A DNA stretch of 64,000 nucleotides from Kaiparowitsia implicata GSE-PSE-MK54-09C (GTDB taxonomy: Bacteria; Cyanobacteriota; Cyanobacteriia; Elainellales; Elainellaceae). Location of the stretch: contig JAHHHI010000056.1 in the NCBI GenBank assembly GCA_019359435.1, positions 124,001 to 188,000 on the forward strand. The letters run 5' to 3'. Made by a program: the position numbers and the translations under genes. Shown piece by piece: positions 25,649-35,261 of this stretch. A model generated the notes under the pieces. That model was not told the DNA's origin. It worked only from the letters and a program-made list of their open reading frames with translations, and ran no database searches. The first letter of the stretch is position 1; each line of letters starts with the position of its first letter.

Positions 25649-28402
25649 ATGAAAATCGGTTTGCAGAATCGGGATAACGGCAAATTTGGGGCTGGAATGC
25701 TGATGCGGTTCTCGCCTAGAGAAGCAGCGCAAATGCCCTTTTTAGTGGGTCTTTGGGTAGTTGCGGCCCTGGTTGTGATCCCTGAACCCGTGCGAGCAAC
25801 CGAAGCCGTTGCCACCCCGCCCACTGAGGTAGAACCCATTACCCCGGATGAAGTGCCGCAGGCATCGGCGGCTGCCCCAGGAGCGGTGGCTGCCCTGAGT
25901 GACCTAGAGCAGCCAGCGACAACGGTGGCCGACTGGATGACTCAAATTGCTCAGTCTGTGGTGCAAATTACGGATGTGCGGGTAGAGACCACCGAAGCGG
26001 GTTTGCAGGTGGTGCTAGAAACGGCAGCGGGGGAGCTGTCGGCACCCACGACGCGATCGCTCGGTAACGCCCTAATCGCCGAATTTCCTAATGCGGTGCT
26101 GGCCTTGCCTGATGGGGGAGAATTTGAGCAGTTTAGCCCCGCTGAAGGCATCGCCCTGGTAACGGCGACGAACCTAGCTGGCGACACAGTGCAGGTGACT
26201 ATTACTGGGGTAGATGCGGCCCCCACCGCAGCGGTGAGTGCTGGGGCTGAGGAGTTTGTTCTGAACGTGGTACCAGGATCTGAAACCAATGCAGTTACGC
26301 AAGACGATGCAATTCAGGTGTTAGTTACAGCCACTCGTCGAGAAGAACCGCTCGATCGCATTCCCAGATCGGTAACGGTGGTTGAACGAGAAGACATTGA
26401 GCAGCAGGCCAGCATCAACCGCAATTTGAGAGAGATCTTAGCACTCGAAATTCCTGGGTTTGGGCCTCCAAACCAAAGTCGCAATGAATTTGGGCAGCGC
26501 CTACGAGGACGGGGATTTCAGGTTTTAATCGATGGGGTTCCTCAAAACTCTAATGCAGGAGCACGAGCACTTAACTCAATTTCTCCTGATGCGGTTGAAC
26601 GAATTGAAGTCATTCGTGGTCCCAATGCAATCTATGGCGCACAGGCAACAGGTGGAACAATCAATATCATTACCCGTAGACCTAGCAATGAACCCATTGC
26701 AGTAACAGTCGAAGCAGGTTTGACGACCTCCGCTGCTAGCAACTCTTTTTTTGAGGGAGACAGCATTGCAAATTACGGGCGGTTGGGTGTGTCGGGCACA
26801 TTGGAAAATTTCGATTATGGGCTGTCTGTATCAAGAGAAGAGGTGAATGGCTTCTATGATTCACAGGGCGATCGCATCTTTCATGAACGGCCCCTGGACG
26901 ATAGTTTGAATTGGAATATCTTAGGGACATTTGGTCTCAATTTAGGTGCGGATCAGCGTCTGCAATTATCGGCCAATCACTATGACAGCACTCAAAACTC
27001 TAACTACATTGTCGATCCAAGTGTTGATGAGTTCCCAGTCGGCACTCGAACGACAAGAGGTATTCGCGTTGAAAATTTAGAATATATCGGCGTGAACGAA
27101 CCGCGTGACGAAAATACCTTTGTTACCTTAACCTATACCCACGGCAACTTGTTGGGTAGTGAAGTGCAAGCTCAAGCCTACTACACAACTAGGAATGGTA
27201 TATTTGCCAGACCCGGAGATGACAGAGGTGGTATTTTTGACGCGCTTACTGCATTTGAGAACGATTTTCAGAACTGGGGTGGACGATTGCAAATTGCAAC
27301 TCCTCTGTTTATCAATACCAACTTGCTCTGGGGTGTTGACTATAACAACGACACAAATGAAAGCATTATCAACATTGGTGATCCTGAAGAATTTGATGCA
27401 ACAAGCGGCAGAGTTTTTCGTAGGATTGGGGAGCGCACGTTTCTCCCACGTTATACCCTAGAAGAGCTTGGTTTATTTGGACAATTGGATTGGGATATTA
27501 CCGATCGATTTCTTCTCAGTGGTGGAGCGCGTTATGCCAACATATATGCCAGCATTCCAGATTACACGTCAGGGTTGGCGCCACAAGAAGTGTTTCCCGG
27601 CATTGCGCCTCGTCAGGATATTGAAGGGGGCACTTTAAGCTTTGATGATGTGCTGCTCAACATTGGTGGAATTTATCGCATTACGGATGAACTAAGCCTA
27701 TTTGCCAGCTTCAGCCAGGGGTTTTCCATTCCGTCCCTGAGCGATACATTGGGGATTCCACCCGCTGGCTTTTCGGTAGAAGGCGGATTTGTGCAGGTCG
27801 AGCCACAGAAAGTTGATAACTATGAAATTGGGATACGCAGCGAATTAGGAAATCTGCAAGCGTCCTTGTCTGGTTTTTATAGCTATTCTGTATTGGGTGC
27901 ATTTCGGGTGGACACGGTAGGGCGATTTGAGACAGGGCGATCGCCCCAGCGAAACTATGGCGTCGAAGCAACCCTAGATTGGCAGCCCGGACAAACCTGG
28001 CTACTGGGTACAACGGCAAGTTGGCAAGAAGGCGATCGAGGAGATGATTCAGGAGAGTTTGTAGCTATTCAAACACCTGAAAGTTCACCGTTTAAGTTAA
28101 CGGCCTATATTGAAAATCAAACTACACCAGGATGGCGAAATCGATTACAAGCCTTGCTAGTGGGCGATCGTGATCGCGCATTCAATGATGGAATAGATCG
28201 TGCTCCCTACGAAGGCTATGTTGTGGTTGATTTTATTAGCAGTGTTCAAGTTGGATCTGGAACGTTAAATATTGGCATTGAGAACTTGTTGAATGAAGAC
28301 TACTCCACTATCTACAATCAGTTTAGTAGTTTCTTTGCTAATTCCAGAAACGCTCCAGCTAGAGGCAGAACTCTCAGCGTCACCTATCGGATTACTTTCT
28401 AG
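25649..28402 (+). CDS. AMIN-domain TonB-dependent siderophore receptor, module 4
   Basis: A 917-residue receptor from ATG 25649, preceded by GTGGGGA at good spacing; ATG 25610 would overlap the TTGAGAAT site region. The hydrophobic signal is PFLVGLWVVAALVVI near residues 30-45. The AMIN domain lies at about 107-207 and the plug at 220-344 (LVTATRREEPLDRIPRSVTV, VERIEVIRGPNAIYGAQATG, TINIITRRP). The barrel ends in TYRITF. GC content falls after the AMIN domain: a hand count gives 60% at 26101-26160 and 40% at 27061-27120. The binding-protein gene follows after 15 bp. Confidence 0.94.
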   Translation: MKIGLQNRDNGKFGAGMLMRFSPREAAQMPFLVGLWVVAALVVIPEPVRATEAVATPPTEVEPITPDEVPQASAAAPGAVAALSDLEQPATTVADWMTQIAQSVVQITDVRVETTEAGLQVVLETAAGELSAPTTRSLGNALIAEFPNAVLALPDGGEFEQFSPAEGIALVTATNLAGDTVQVTITGVDAAPTAAVSAGAEEFVLNVVPGSETNAVTQDDAIQVLVTATRREEPLDRIPRSVTVVEREDIEQQASINRNLREILALEIPGFGPPNQSRNEFGQRLRGRGFQVLIDGVPQNSNAGARALNSISPDAVERIEVIRGPNAIYGAQATGGTINIITRRPSNEPIAVTVEAGLTTSAASNSFFEGDSIANYGRLGVSGTLENFDYGLSVSREEVNGFYDSQGDRIFHERPLDDSLNWNILGTFGLNLGADQRLQLSANHYDSTQNSNYIVDPSVDEFPVGTRTTRGIRVENLEYIGVNEPRDENTFVTLTYTHGNLLGSEVQAQAYYTTRNGIFARPGDDRGGIFDALTAFENDFQNWGGRLQIATPLFINTNLLWGVDYNNDTNESIINIGDPEEFDATSGRVFRRIGERTFLPRYTLEELGLFGQLDWDITDRFLLSGGARYANIYASIPDYTSGLAPQEVFPGIAPRQDIEGGTLSFDDVLLNIGGIYRITDELSLFASFSQGFSIPSLSDTLGIPPAGFSVEGGFVQVEPQKVDNYEIGIRSELGNLQASLSGFYSYSVLGAFRVDTVGRFETGRSPQRNYGVEATLDWQPGQTWLLGTTASWQEGDRGDDSGEFVAIQTPESSPFKLTAYIENQTTPGWRNRLQALLVGDRDRAFNDGIDRAPYEGYVVVDFISSVQVGSGTLNIGIENLLNEDYSTIYNQFSSFFANSRNAPARGRTLSVTYRITF

Positions 28403-28417
28403 GAGTAGAAAGCATTA

Positions 28418-29482
28418 ATGAGAAAGATGATTCGCAAGTATCAATGGCAATACTTCTGGCAAGGCGCTAGGTGGTTTGTTCTATGCATTATGACAACAAC
28501 CATCATTAGTTTGTCAGCGGCATGTACCCATCAATTCTCAACTCCGCCACTCTCTTCAAACGACTCACCTCAATCCATTGATTGTCAAGCCATACGACAT
28601 GCAGGGGGTGAGACGACTATTTGTGGTGAACCTCAAAAAGTCGTTGCACTGGAACCGAAGGTGCTTAGTATGATGCTGGCGCTTGATGTTCAACCCGCTG
28701 CATATGCAGATACAGATGTATGGGCTGAGCAGAAATTCGATAATCCTAGTCAGCAAATTCCTTACCTTGGTCAGCTCGTCACAAATCAACCTATTAGCTT
28801 AGGTAGTCGAAGTAATCCTTCTTTGGAAACCCTATATTCACTCAAACCAGATCTGATCCTGGGCATGAAATTTCAGGAGAATAAGCTGTTGTCTACTATT
28901 GCTCCGACTGTACTGATAGATAACACGGAGGAAGATTGGGAGAAAAACATTCAGGTTTTGGCTAAAGCGCTCCGCCAAGAGGATAAAGTGCAACAAGTTA
29001 TTGCTTCACATGAACAACAACTAGCTGAAGTTCGCACTAAATTAGCCCCACTCGTCAATACTCATCCGCGTATTTTAAATGTGATTTGCAGCCAACTGAT
29101 GGATTATATCGAAATTGGATATAGCGGAGATTCGGTAAAGCTTCTCGAGGAAATTGGGTTTCAAGCTGTGTTGCTTGATGATGTAGAACGAAGGCCGGGA
29201 GTACGACCCCAAGTCACCATTGAAACCCTATCGCAACTAGATGCAGACATTATCATTGTCCATACTTGGCTGGATGATTGGGATGGGGACTCTACTTATA
29301 GCGTCCCGCTAGAAGCACTTAAACGAAAATGGGCTAATAACCCTCTTCTACACGGGTCACGAGCATGGGAAGAAAATAGAGTTTACTTTGTTGATCATCG
29401 CGCCTGGGGCAGTGTAATTGGTGGACCTATCGCTGATTCTCTGATCTTAGAGCAGTTGCCCAAACTATTACTTTCATCCTGA
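28418..29482 (+). CDS. Iron-siderophore ABC transporter substrate-binding lipoprotein, module 4
   Basis: A 354-residue FecB-type binding protein with a long charged N-terminus (MRKMIRKYQWQYF) before the hydrophobic segment and lipobox LSAAC. Motifs are RHAGGETTICGEPQKVVALE, LETLYSLKPDLILGM, IAPTVLIDN, LLEEIGF and the HGSRAWEENRVYFVDHRAWG end. It shares the AT-rich composition of the receptor 4 barrel, so the pair may have been acquired together. Cognate permease genes are absent. Confidence 0.92.
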   Translation: MRKMIRKYQWQYFWQGARWFVLCIMTTTIISLSAACTHQFSTPPLSSNDSPQSIDCQAIRHAGGETTICGEPQKVVALEPKVLSMMLALDVQPAAYADTDVWAEQKFDNPSQQIPYLGQLVTNQPISLGSRSNPSLETLYSLKPDLILGMKFQENKLLSTIAPTVLIDNTEEDWEKNIQVLAKALRQEDKVQQVIASHEQQLAEVRTKLAPLVNTHPRILNVICSQLMDYIEIGYSGDSVKLLEEIGFQAVLLDDVERRPGVRPQVTIETLSQLDADIIIVHTWLDDWDGDSTYSVPLEALKRKWANNPLLHGSRAWEENRVYFVDHRAWGSVIGGPIADSLILEQLPKLLLSS

Positions 29483-29596
29483 TAAAATACTGCGCTGGAA
29501 GAGAAAATTGGTGGGAAGAAATGCATAGCTTTCATCTACCTCCTAATTACTCATGGCTAAAACTAAAAGAGCTGACAGATACAGGAAGGTTAGTTT

Positions 29597-30456
29597 ATGA
29601 AAAATATCTTCTGCGCCGAGCAGTCTCAGCAATCTGGCGTCGATATTGTCGGTACCGCCTCTGAACACAGACTCTACGTGGCGATCGCCTGCCCGCCCCC
29701 CTGGACACCGCGTGAGTTAGAGTCTCCCGGCATCCCTGAGCACCTGCGCGAACTCGTTAGAGCCATTGGCGACGACTACAATCGCTACCAAACCCGCTTC
29801 TTACTCATCCACAACGAGCCCTTAAAGCAGGACAACCTCACCCGCGTGCTAGTCTTCCGCAAACCCTCCGGCTTCGCCAGCGCCTACGACAAGCAAGAAT
29901 TTCATCTAGCCAGCATTGACGAAGTGGCTCCCCTGGTGCGGCAGGTGGTGATGGGCGAACCGCTCAGCGCTACCCCAATGGAAGTGCCAACTCGCGACAT
30001 TTTGGTCTGCACCCACGGCAGCCGCGATCGCTGCTGTGCCCGCTTTGGCAACCCCATCTATCAGTAAGCCCTAAAATATCAGTAAGCCCTAAAAATTGTA
30101 AAAGAGCGATCGCTCCAAAACACCCGCATCTGGCAAGCCAGCCACATCGGTGCCACCGCATAGCCCCCACCGCCGTCACCTTTCCCGATGCCCGCTACTA
30201 CGGCTATCTAACCGCAGAATCGCTGACGGCAATTCTCACCCAGAGCGGCGATCTCAGCTGGGTCAGCCAGCAGTATCGAGGCTGCGGCCTCCTGCCCTGG
30301 GCTGCGCAGCACCTAGAGCGAGAGCTGATGATGACCCACGGCTGGCCCTAGTTTGGCTATGCTCTAGAGAGCCGAGTGCTCGCCCACAATGACGATGAAA
30401 ACATCAACCAGGTAGAGCTAGCGGTAGACCGAGGGGCAGACGATGGCGATCGCTAA
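29597..30456 (+). pseudogene. Sucrase/ferredoxin-like (Apd1/Aim32-type) Fe-S protein, degraded copy
   Basis: The first 156 residues are intact and include CTHGSRDRCC (C-x8-C ligand pair). The frame is then broken by TAA codons inside an 18-bp tandem duplication (30059-30094), by a frameshift near 30150 that separates RIWQASHIG from HRIAPTAVTFPDARYYGYL, and by an in-frame TAG near 30350 after HGWP. The homologous sequence can be followed to TAA 30454-30456. It is a paralogue of the gene at 4902 and ends module 4 as that gene sits in module 1. Several independent lesions make a sequencing artefact unlikely. Confidence 0.88.
30059..30094 (+). repeat. 18-bp perfect tandem duplication in the pseudogene
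   Basis: TATCAGTAAGCCCTAAAA occurs twice in a row (30059-30076, 30077-30094). Each copy carries TAA at the position where relatives have a Gln codon. Confidence 0.95.
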
Positions 30457-30720
30457 CCGAGCGACGGTTACCTTATCTAAGATTTTGCACCAACTTCAAC
30501 AAGGGGTTGCCAAAGGATCAAAAAACTGAAAGAAAGGGCGTAAGAAAAATCATCGGACGGTTATGGAAACCATCAACCTCTGCCCAGTTGGGCTTAGCGA
30601 GAATGCTGCAAGATCTGAGATATCCTATATCCACGCAGGGGTTAGGGGGGGGCTGTTAACTCGCCTCCTAATATCCGTTTCAACGTTCAACCGAATCACT
30701 ACCCACACAAACGTTTACGT

Positions 30721-31899
30721 ATGACTGTTTATTGGCTGCTAGCCCTATCCGGTTTGGGTTTTTTGTCGGTGGTGTTTGCTGAATTGGTGCGCGATGGGTA
30801 TCACATTGCGGGACATTATTGGCCGCCGATTCAGCGCTACCACATGCTGCACCACAAAGCCTATCGCCGCGACCTGTCAATGGTGAGTGTCGAGGCGTAT
30901 TGCAAGGCTCAGCTTTATAATGATGTGCCAGAGGCGATCGCCATGATCGTCGCTGGAGCCGCCTTAGCTCTGGTCACCCAACTGTCGGTGTTGTGGATTG
31001 GCTGTGTGTACTCGCTGGGGTTTTTGATGACCGCAGTGGGGCGATCGCAGGGGTGGCTGCTGGCGACCGACCTTACCCACAAGCCTGGAGCGTTAGACAC
31101 TATTCCGTCCCAGTGGACAGTGAATCGCACCTATCATTGGCGACACCATTTTGACCAGGGCACTGCTTACTATTGCGGCCATTTCACCCTTATGGATCAG
31201 GTGTTGGGTACAGCGCTATCTCTCAAAGGCAAAGTCATTGGCATCACTGGCGCGTCGGGGTCGCTGGGGCGGGCGCTCACGGCTGAACTCCAGCGGCGGG
31301 GCGCAAAAGTGGTGGCGTTTACCTCATCCACCGAGGCTTGGTTTGAGGAAGGTATCGACGTCATTCAATGGCACACTGGGGCAGAAGAGGCGCTGGCCGA
31401 GCGGCTGCAAACGGTCGATATTTTAATTCTCAATCACGGGCTGAATGTTCATGGCGATCGCACCTTCGACGCCATTCAGCGCTCCTTTGAGTGCAACACC
31501 ATCTCAGTGTGGAAGCTGGCAGAACTGTTTCTCAGCACGGTGCAAGCCTCTGAGCACAAAGCGCTAAAAGAGCTGTGGATCAACACCTCCGAAGCGGAGG
31601 TGAATCCTGCCTTTAGCCCGCTCTATGAGCTCTCAAAGCGCACCCTCGGCAACCTCATCACCCTGCGGCGTCTAGATGCCCCCTGCACTATCCGCAAGCT
31701 GGTTTTGGGGCCGTTTAAGAGCAACCTGAACCCCATTGGTGTGATGTCGCCTGAGTTTGTGGCGCGGGGCATTGTGTTTTTGGCTCAGCGCGATATCCGC
31801 AACATCATCGTCACCATCAACCCGCTCACCTATGTGGCGTTTCCGATCAAAGAACTGTTCCAGACGCTGTACTTTCGGCTTTGCTCGCGAACGAAATAG
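30721..31899 (+). CDS. Bifunctional sterol desaturase / short-chain dehydrogenase
   Basis: A 392-residue fusion. The N-terminal half (1-165) is a fatty-acid-hydroxylase/sterol-desaturase-like membrane domain with hydrophobic segments at about 4-22 and 72-105 and histidine clusters YHIAGH, HMLHHK and YHWRHHF as possible diiron ligands. The C-terminal half (from about 170) is an SDR domain with the nucleotide motif GITGASGSLG and an active-site-like region INTSEAEVNPAFSPLYELSKR containing Y-x3-K. The fusion is a known cyanobacterial family; the substrate is not known. The gene follows a 260-bp non-coding stretch after the pseudogene and marks the return to core genes. Confidence 0.85.
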   Translation: MTVYWLLALSGLGFLSVVFAELVRDGYHIAGHYWPPIQRYHMLHHKAYRRDLSMVSVEAYCKAQLYNDVPEAIAMIVAGAALALVTQLSVLWIGCVYSLGFLMTAVGRSQGWLLATDLTHKPGALDTIPSQWTVNRTYHWRHHFDQGTAYYCGHFTLMDQVLGTALSLKGKVIGITGASGSLGRALTAELQRRGAKVVAFTSSTEAWFEEGIDVIQWHTGAEEALAERLQTVDILILNHGLNVHGDRTFDAIQRSFECNTISVWKLAELFLSTVQASEHKALKELWINTSEAEVNPAFSPLYELSKRTLGNLITLRRLDAPCTIRKLVLGPFKSNLNPIGVMSPEFVARGIVFLAQRDIRNIIVTINPLTYVAFPIKELFQTLYFRLCSRTK

Positions 31900-31992
31900 C
31901 CCACTGTTGAGATGTCGCAATTAGAGAGGCTGATTTGTGAACTAACTGCAAACACTAGACGGTGGCATTCAGGCCATGACTTGGGTCTATAG

Positions 31993-32787
31993 CTATAGGC
32001 TCAAGACTAGTTGCAGTCCAGCTTCTGGCTTCGCTTCATCAGGAATCGGTTCGGGGTCAGCCTGCATTGCAGGGCAGTAGCGGGCATAGGCGCAGCGATC
32101 GCACTGTCCACCAGGAAACGGCACCCACTTATGGTCATAGCGCAGCTGTACCGCTAAGTCGGCAATCATCGCTTCCACCCGTTGCCGATGCTCGTTGGTC
32201 ACTTCGTAACTAATTTTTTCAGACGAGCGCAGATAGATCACGCTGAGCCGTTTTAGATCCCGCTGATAGCGTTGCTCTAGCGCTAGGTAGTAGAGCCCGA
32301 TCTGCAGGTCTATTTCATCGGGCAGGGTTAAGTCAGAGTCTTTGCTCGATTTATAGTCAATCAGCTCCAGCCCTTCGTCCAAATAGTCTAAGCGGTCGTA
32401 GCGCCCCGACAGCACAAATTCTAGGTTTTCCACTTGCAGCGTTCCCTGAATGCGCCCCTCCACCGCAACCGGACGCCGCATCGCAGATTCTGACTGAATG
32501 AAGGAGGTGTAGTAGCGCTGTAAGATCGCTCGCCCCTGGGTGACTTGCGCGGGCGTTAGGCCATTGAGCTGCTGCCCCCAGCACTGTTCAACCCAGTCTA
32601 AATGGGGAATTGCGTCGTTGTAGTGCCAGTCTTGATAAATGTGGGCGAGTGCTTGATGCAGCGATGTTCCCAATGCGGCAGAGCTAAAAAAAGCAGCGCC
32701 CGGCACCCTCCGTTCGTAGCGAAAGTAGTAGGATAGCGGGCACCGATAGTAGGTTTGCAGCTTTGCGGCAGATAGAATATAGGTCAT
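31993..32787 (-). CDS. RecB/Cas4-like PD-(D/E)XK nuclease
   Basis: A 264-residue protein of the PD-(D/E)XK family resembling Cas4 and AddB C-termini. It begins LSAAKLQTYYRCPLSYYFRY, with a possible Fe-S cysteine. The nuclease core has VLSGRYDRLDYL, then LELIDYKSSK (D-x-K catalytic residues), then the DLQIGLYYLALEQ helix with the conserved Gln and Tyr. The C-terminus has CDRCAYARYC, three cysteines that with the N-terminal one could bind [4Fe-4S]. No cas genes or CRISPR repeats are near, so a general DNA-repair role is more likely. Confidence 0.87.
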   Translation of the reverse strand: MTYILSAAKLQTYYRCPLSYYFRYERRVPGAAFFSSAALGTSLHQALAHIYQDWHYNDAIPHLDWVEQCWGQQLNGLTPAQVTQGRAILQRYYTSFIQSESAMRRPVAVEGRIQGTLQVENLEFVLSGRYDRLDYLDEGLELIDYKSSKDSDLTLPDEIDLQIGLYYLALEQRYQRDLKRLSVIYLRSSEKISYEVTNEHRQRVEAMIADLAVQLRYDHKWVPFPGGQCDRCAYARYCPAMQADPEPIPDEAKPEAGLQLVLSL

Positions 32788-33067
32788 ACAGAACGCCTGG
32801 ACGCAGGTGCCGGGAACTCAACTTCAGGACGCACTCTATGGGTGCCGTCCGGCTCCTATGATGGCACTATATCTAGCGTCACGCTAGAGTACAGGTGGTC
32901 TAATGCCGGGTTGAAATGGGCGATCGCACCCCTCATCCCATGTCGCCCGATGTCGTCTATTGCCGCTGTACCCGTCTACTGCACGTGCTTGGTGCCCATC
33001 CTCAACCTCACGGCGCATCGCTGCATCCCTGCGCATCCTTTGAAACCTCTACCCCATTGATTCGTCC

Positions 33068-34246
33068 ATGCTCAGCACCATAAAAGACATTGCTGCAAAG
33101 CTAGCGCCACGTCTCATCGAAATTCGTCGCCACATCCACAGCCATCCTGAACTGAGCGGGCAAGAATACCAAACGGCTGCCTACGTCGCTGGGGTGCTGT
33201 CGTCCTGTGGGCTGCATGTGCAAGAACTGGTGGGAAAAACCGGAGTCGTTGCAGAACTGGCAGGCAGCGGGGAGGATGCGCGGCTGCTGGCCGTCCGCAC
33301 AGATATGGATGCGCTGCCCATCCACGAGCGCACCGATCTGGACTTTAAGTCGCGATCGCTCGGCATTATGCACGCCTGTGGCCACGATGTGCATACGACA
33401 GTGGGGCTAGGAACGGCAATGGTGCTGGCGCAGATGGGCGTGCTGCTGCCTGGCACCGTACGATTTTTGTTTCAACCTGCAGAAGAAACGGCTCAGGGTG
33501 CCAGTTGGATGATCCGGGATGGCGTGATGGAAGATGTCACCTCGATCTTTGGGGTGCATGTGTTCCCCACAATTCCGGGGGGTTCGGTGGGCATTCGCTA
33601 TGGAGCGCTCACCGCTGCCGCCGATGACCTAGAGCTGATGATCACCGGAGAATCTGGGCATGGGGCGCGCCCCCACGAAGCGATAGACGCGATTTGGATT
33701 GCCTCTCAGGTCATCACTGCCTTGCAGCAGGCCATCAGCCGGACTCAAAATCCGCTGCGACCTGTGGTGCTCACAATTGGACAAATTCAGGGCGGTCGCG
33801 CGCCCAATGTGATTGCCGATCAGGTGCGGATGTTGGGTACGGTGCGATCGCTCCATCCTGAAACCAGCGCCAATCTGCCCGAATGGATTGAGCACATTGT
33901 CGCTAGCATCTGCGCAACCTACGGCGCAAAATATACTCTCAACTATCGTCGGGGTGTGCCGTCGGTGCAAAACGACCCCGGCTTAACGCAGATCATGGAG
34001 GCAGCAGCTTCTGAAGCCTGGGGGGGCGATCGCGTCCAAATCTTGCTAGAACCGTCTCTCGGCGCTGAAGATTTTTCCCTTTACCTTGATCATGCCCCCG
34101 GCACCATGTTCCGTCTTGGCGTTGGCAACCCCGACCGCCCCAATTACCCGCTGCACCATCCTCAGTTTCTGGTTGACGAAGCCGCTATTGTTACAGGCGT
34201 CGTCACGATGGCCTATGCGGTCTACAAATATTGGTCGACCCCTTAG
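33068..34246 (+). CDS. M20 family amidohydrolase (N-acyl-amino-acid/IAA-amino-acid hydrolase type)
   Basis: A 392-residue metallopeptidase of the M20D group. Motifs in order: IRRHIHSHPELSGQE, the AVRTDMDALPIHE metal-binding segment, MHACGHDVHTTVGLG, FQPAEETAQGASWMI with the catalytic Glu, the dimerisation domain with GESGHGARPHEAIDAI, and LGAEDFSLYLDHAPGTMFRLG with metal ligands. It would hydrolyse an N-acyl amino acid in the cytosol. Length and motifs are complete. ATG 33068 is the only good start. Transcribed alone. Confidence 0.92.
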   Translation: MLSTIKDIAAKLAPRLIEIRRHIHSHPELSGQEYQTAAYVAGVLSSCGLHVQELVGKTGVVAELAGSGEDARLLAVRTDMDALPIHERTDLDFKSRSLGIMHACGHDVHTTVGLGTAMVLAQMGVLLPGTVRFLFQPAEETAQGASWMIRDGVMEDVTSIFGVHVFPTIPGGSVGIRYGALTAAADDLELMITGESGHGARPHEAIDAIWIASQVITALQQAISRTQNPLRPVVLTIGQIQGGRAPNVIADQVRMLGTVRSLHPETSANLPEWIEHIVASICATYGAKYTLNYRRGVPSVQNDPGLTQIMEAAASEAWGGDRVQILLEPSLGAEDFSLYLDHAPGTMFRLGVGNPDRPNYPLHHPQFLVDEAAIVTGVVTMAYAVYKYWSTP

Positions 34247-34556
34247 GTCGTCCCCCAATCTCAGAAAGTCACCCTAAGTTAGCGTGAGTTCGATAGCGCT
34301 ATTTCCCTCGTCACGGAGCGGCACGGTTTTAACTCAGCCTCCAATGCCGGGGGGCAGCAAGGTGCAAAGGAAAAAATTCCATGCGTACGACTGAAACCCT
34401 TGGTGTTCAGACCTTTCATTGGGTGCATCCCGCTTTTATGGCCCTTAGCCTTGAATGTCGGTTTTCTTTTTCCTCTAGTGAAGAAGGGCCAGAAGATGAG
34501 GCCACTGGCGCTGGCATTATTGAGATGCGCTCTGAAATGGCGTTGGGGCGATCGCC
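34247..34556. other. Intergenic stretch between amidohydrolase and rhomboid genes
   Basis: No supported gene. A frame starting at ATG 34381 (82 codons) has AAGGA upstream but runs into the 3' end of the rhomboid gene and matches no family I know. It is more likely not coding. Confidence 0.5.
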
Positions 34557-35261
34557 CTACCGAGCGGGTTTACTAAACAGCCCTAAAAGCGGCCCTAAAA
34601 TTGCGCCAAATACAAACCCGCCAGCATGAGCCCAATAGGCCACACCGCCAGACTCCATTCCCACATTCGTTTGGGTAGAGAGGCCAGCCACCCCATAGAG
34701 CGCCTGCATCACAAACCAAAAGCCCAAAAAGTAAAAGGCGGGAATGCGGAACGGCAGCAGCACAATCCCCAACGGCACTAGGGTCAGAATGCGAGCTCGA
34801 GGAAACTTCAACACATAGGCACCCATGACCCCGGCGATCGCCCCGCTGGCACCCAGCGACGGAATGCTCGAGCCAGAGGAGAAAAACCACTGCGTCAGCC
34901 CGGCCAATACGCCACACAGCAAATAAAATAACAAATACTTACTGCGGCCTAGTTCTTCTTCAATATTGTTGCCAAAAATCCACAGGTAGAGCATGTTGCC
35001 TGCAATGTGCAAAAAGCCTCCATGCAAAAACTGCGAGGTAATGAGCGTAATCCACTCTGGCAGGCCATCGCTGCGCTCTAGATTGCCCTCAAAGCTCGCG
35101 GTCAGATCACGGGGAACAATCGCCCAAGTTTGAAAGAACTGCTCTAGCTGTTCTGACGACAGCGACAGCTCATACACAAACACCAGAATATTGATCAGGA
35201 TTAGCCCATACGTGATGTAGGGCGTGATGCGAACTGGATTGTCATCGCGAAGGGGAACCAC
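34557..35261 (-). CDS. Rhomboid family intramembrane serine protease
   Basis: A 234-residue polytopic membrane protein. The first membrane segment is ITYGLILINILVFVYEL. A loop segment carries LTSQFLHGGFLHIAGNMLYLWIFG in two parts; the His and Asn of this loop and helix are conserved in rhomboids. The catalytic Ser is in GASGAIAG and the catalytic His in YWAHAGGF. Rhomboids cleave substrate helices within the membrane. The size matches bacterial rhomboids of this type. The substrate is unknown. Confidence 0.92.
   Translation of the reverse strand: MVPLRDDNPVRITPYITYGLILINILVFVYELSLSSEQLEQFFQTWAIVPRDLTASFEGNLERSDGLPEWITLITSQFLHGGFLHIAGNMLYLWIFGNNIEEELGRSKYLLFYLLCGVLAGLTQWFFSSGSSIPSLGASGAIAGVMGAYVLKFPRARILTLVPLGIVLLPFRIPAFYFLGFWFVMQALYGVAGLSTQTNVGMESGGVAYWAHAGGFVFGAILGPLLGLFSKPAR

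Noticed and set aside
29521-29664. 47-codon frame before the ferredoxin-like pseudogene
   Set aside because: Most of it overlaps the better-supported frame at 29597 and it resembles nothing known.
31993-32787. Cas4 of a CRISPR system
   Set aside because: The protein is Cas4/RecB-like, but no cas1, cas2 or repeats are nearby, so only a general nuclease is called.
34381-34629. 82-codon open frame as a gene
   Set aside because: It overlaps the rhomboid gene, has low-complexity content and matches no family I recognise.
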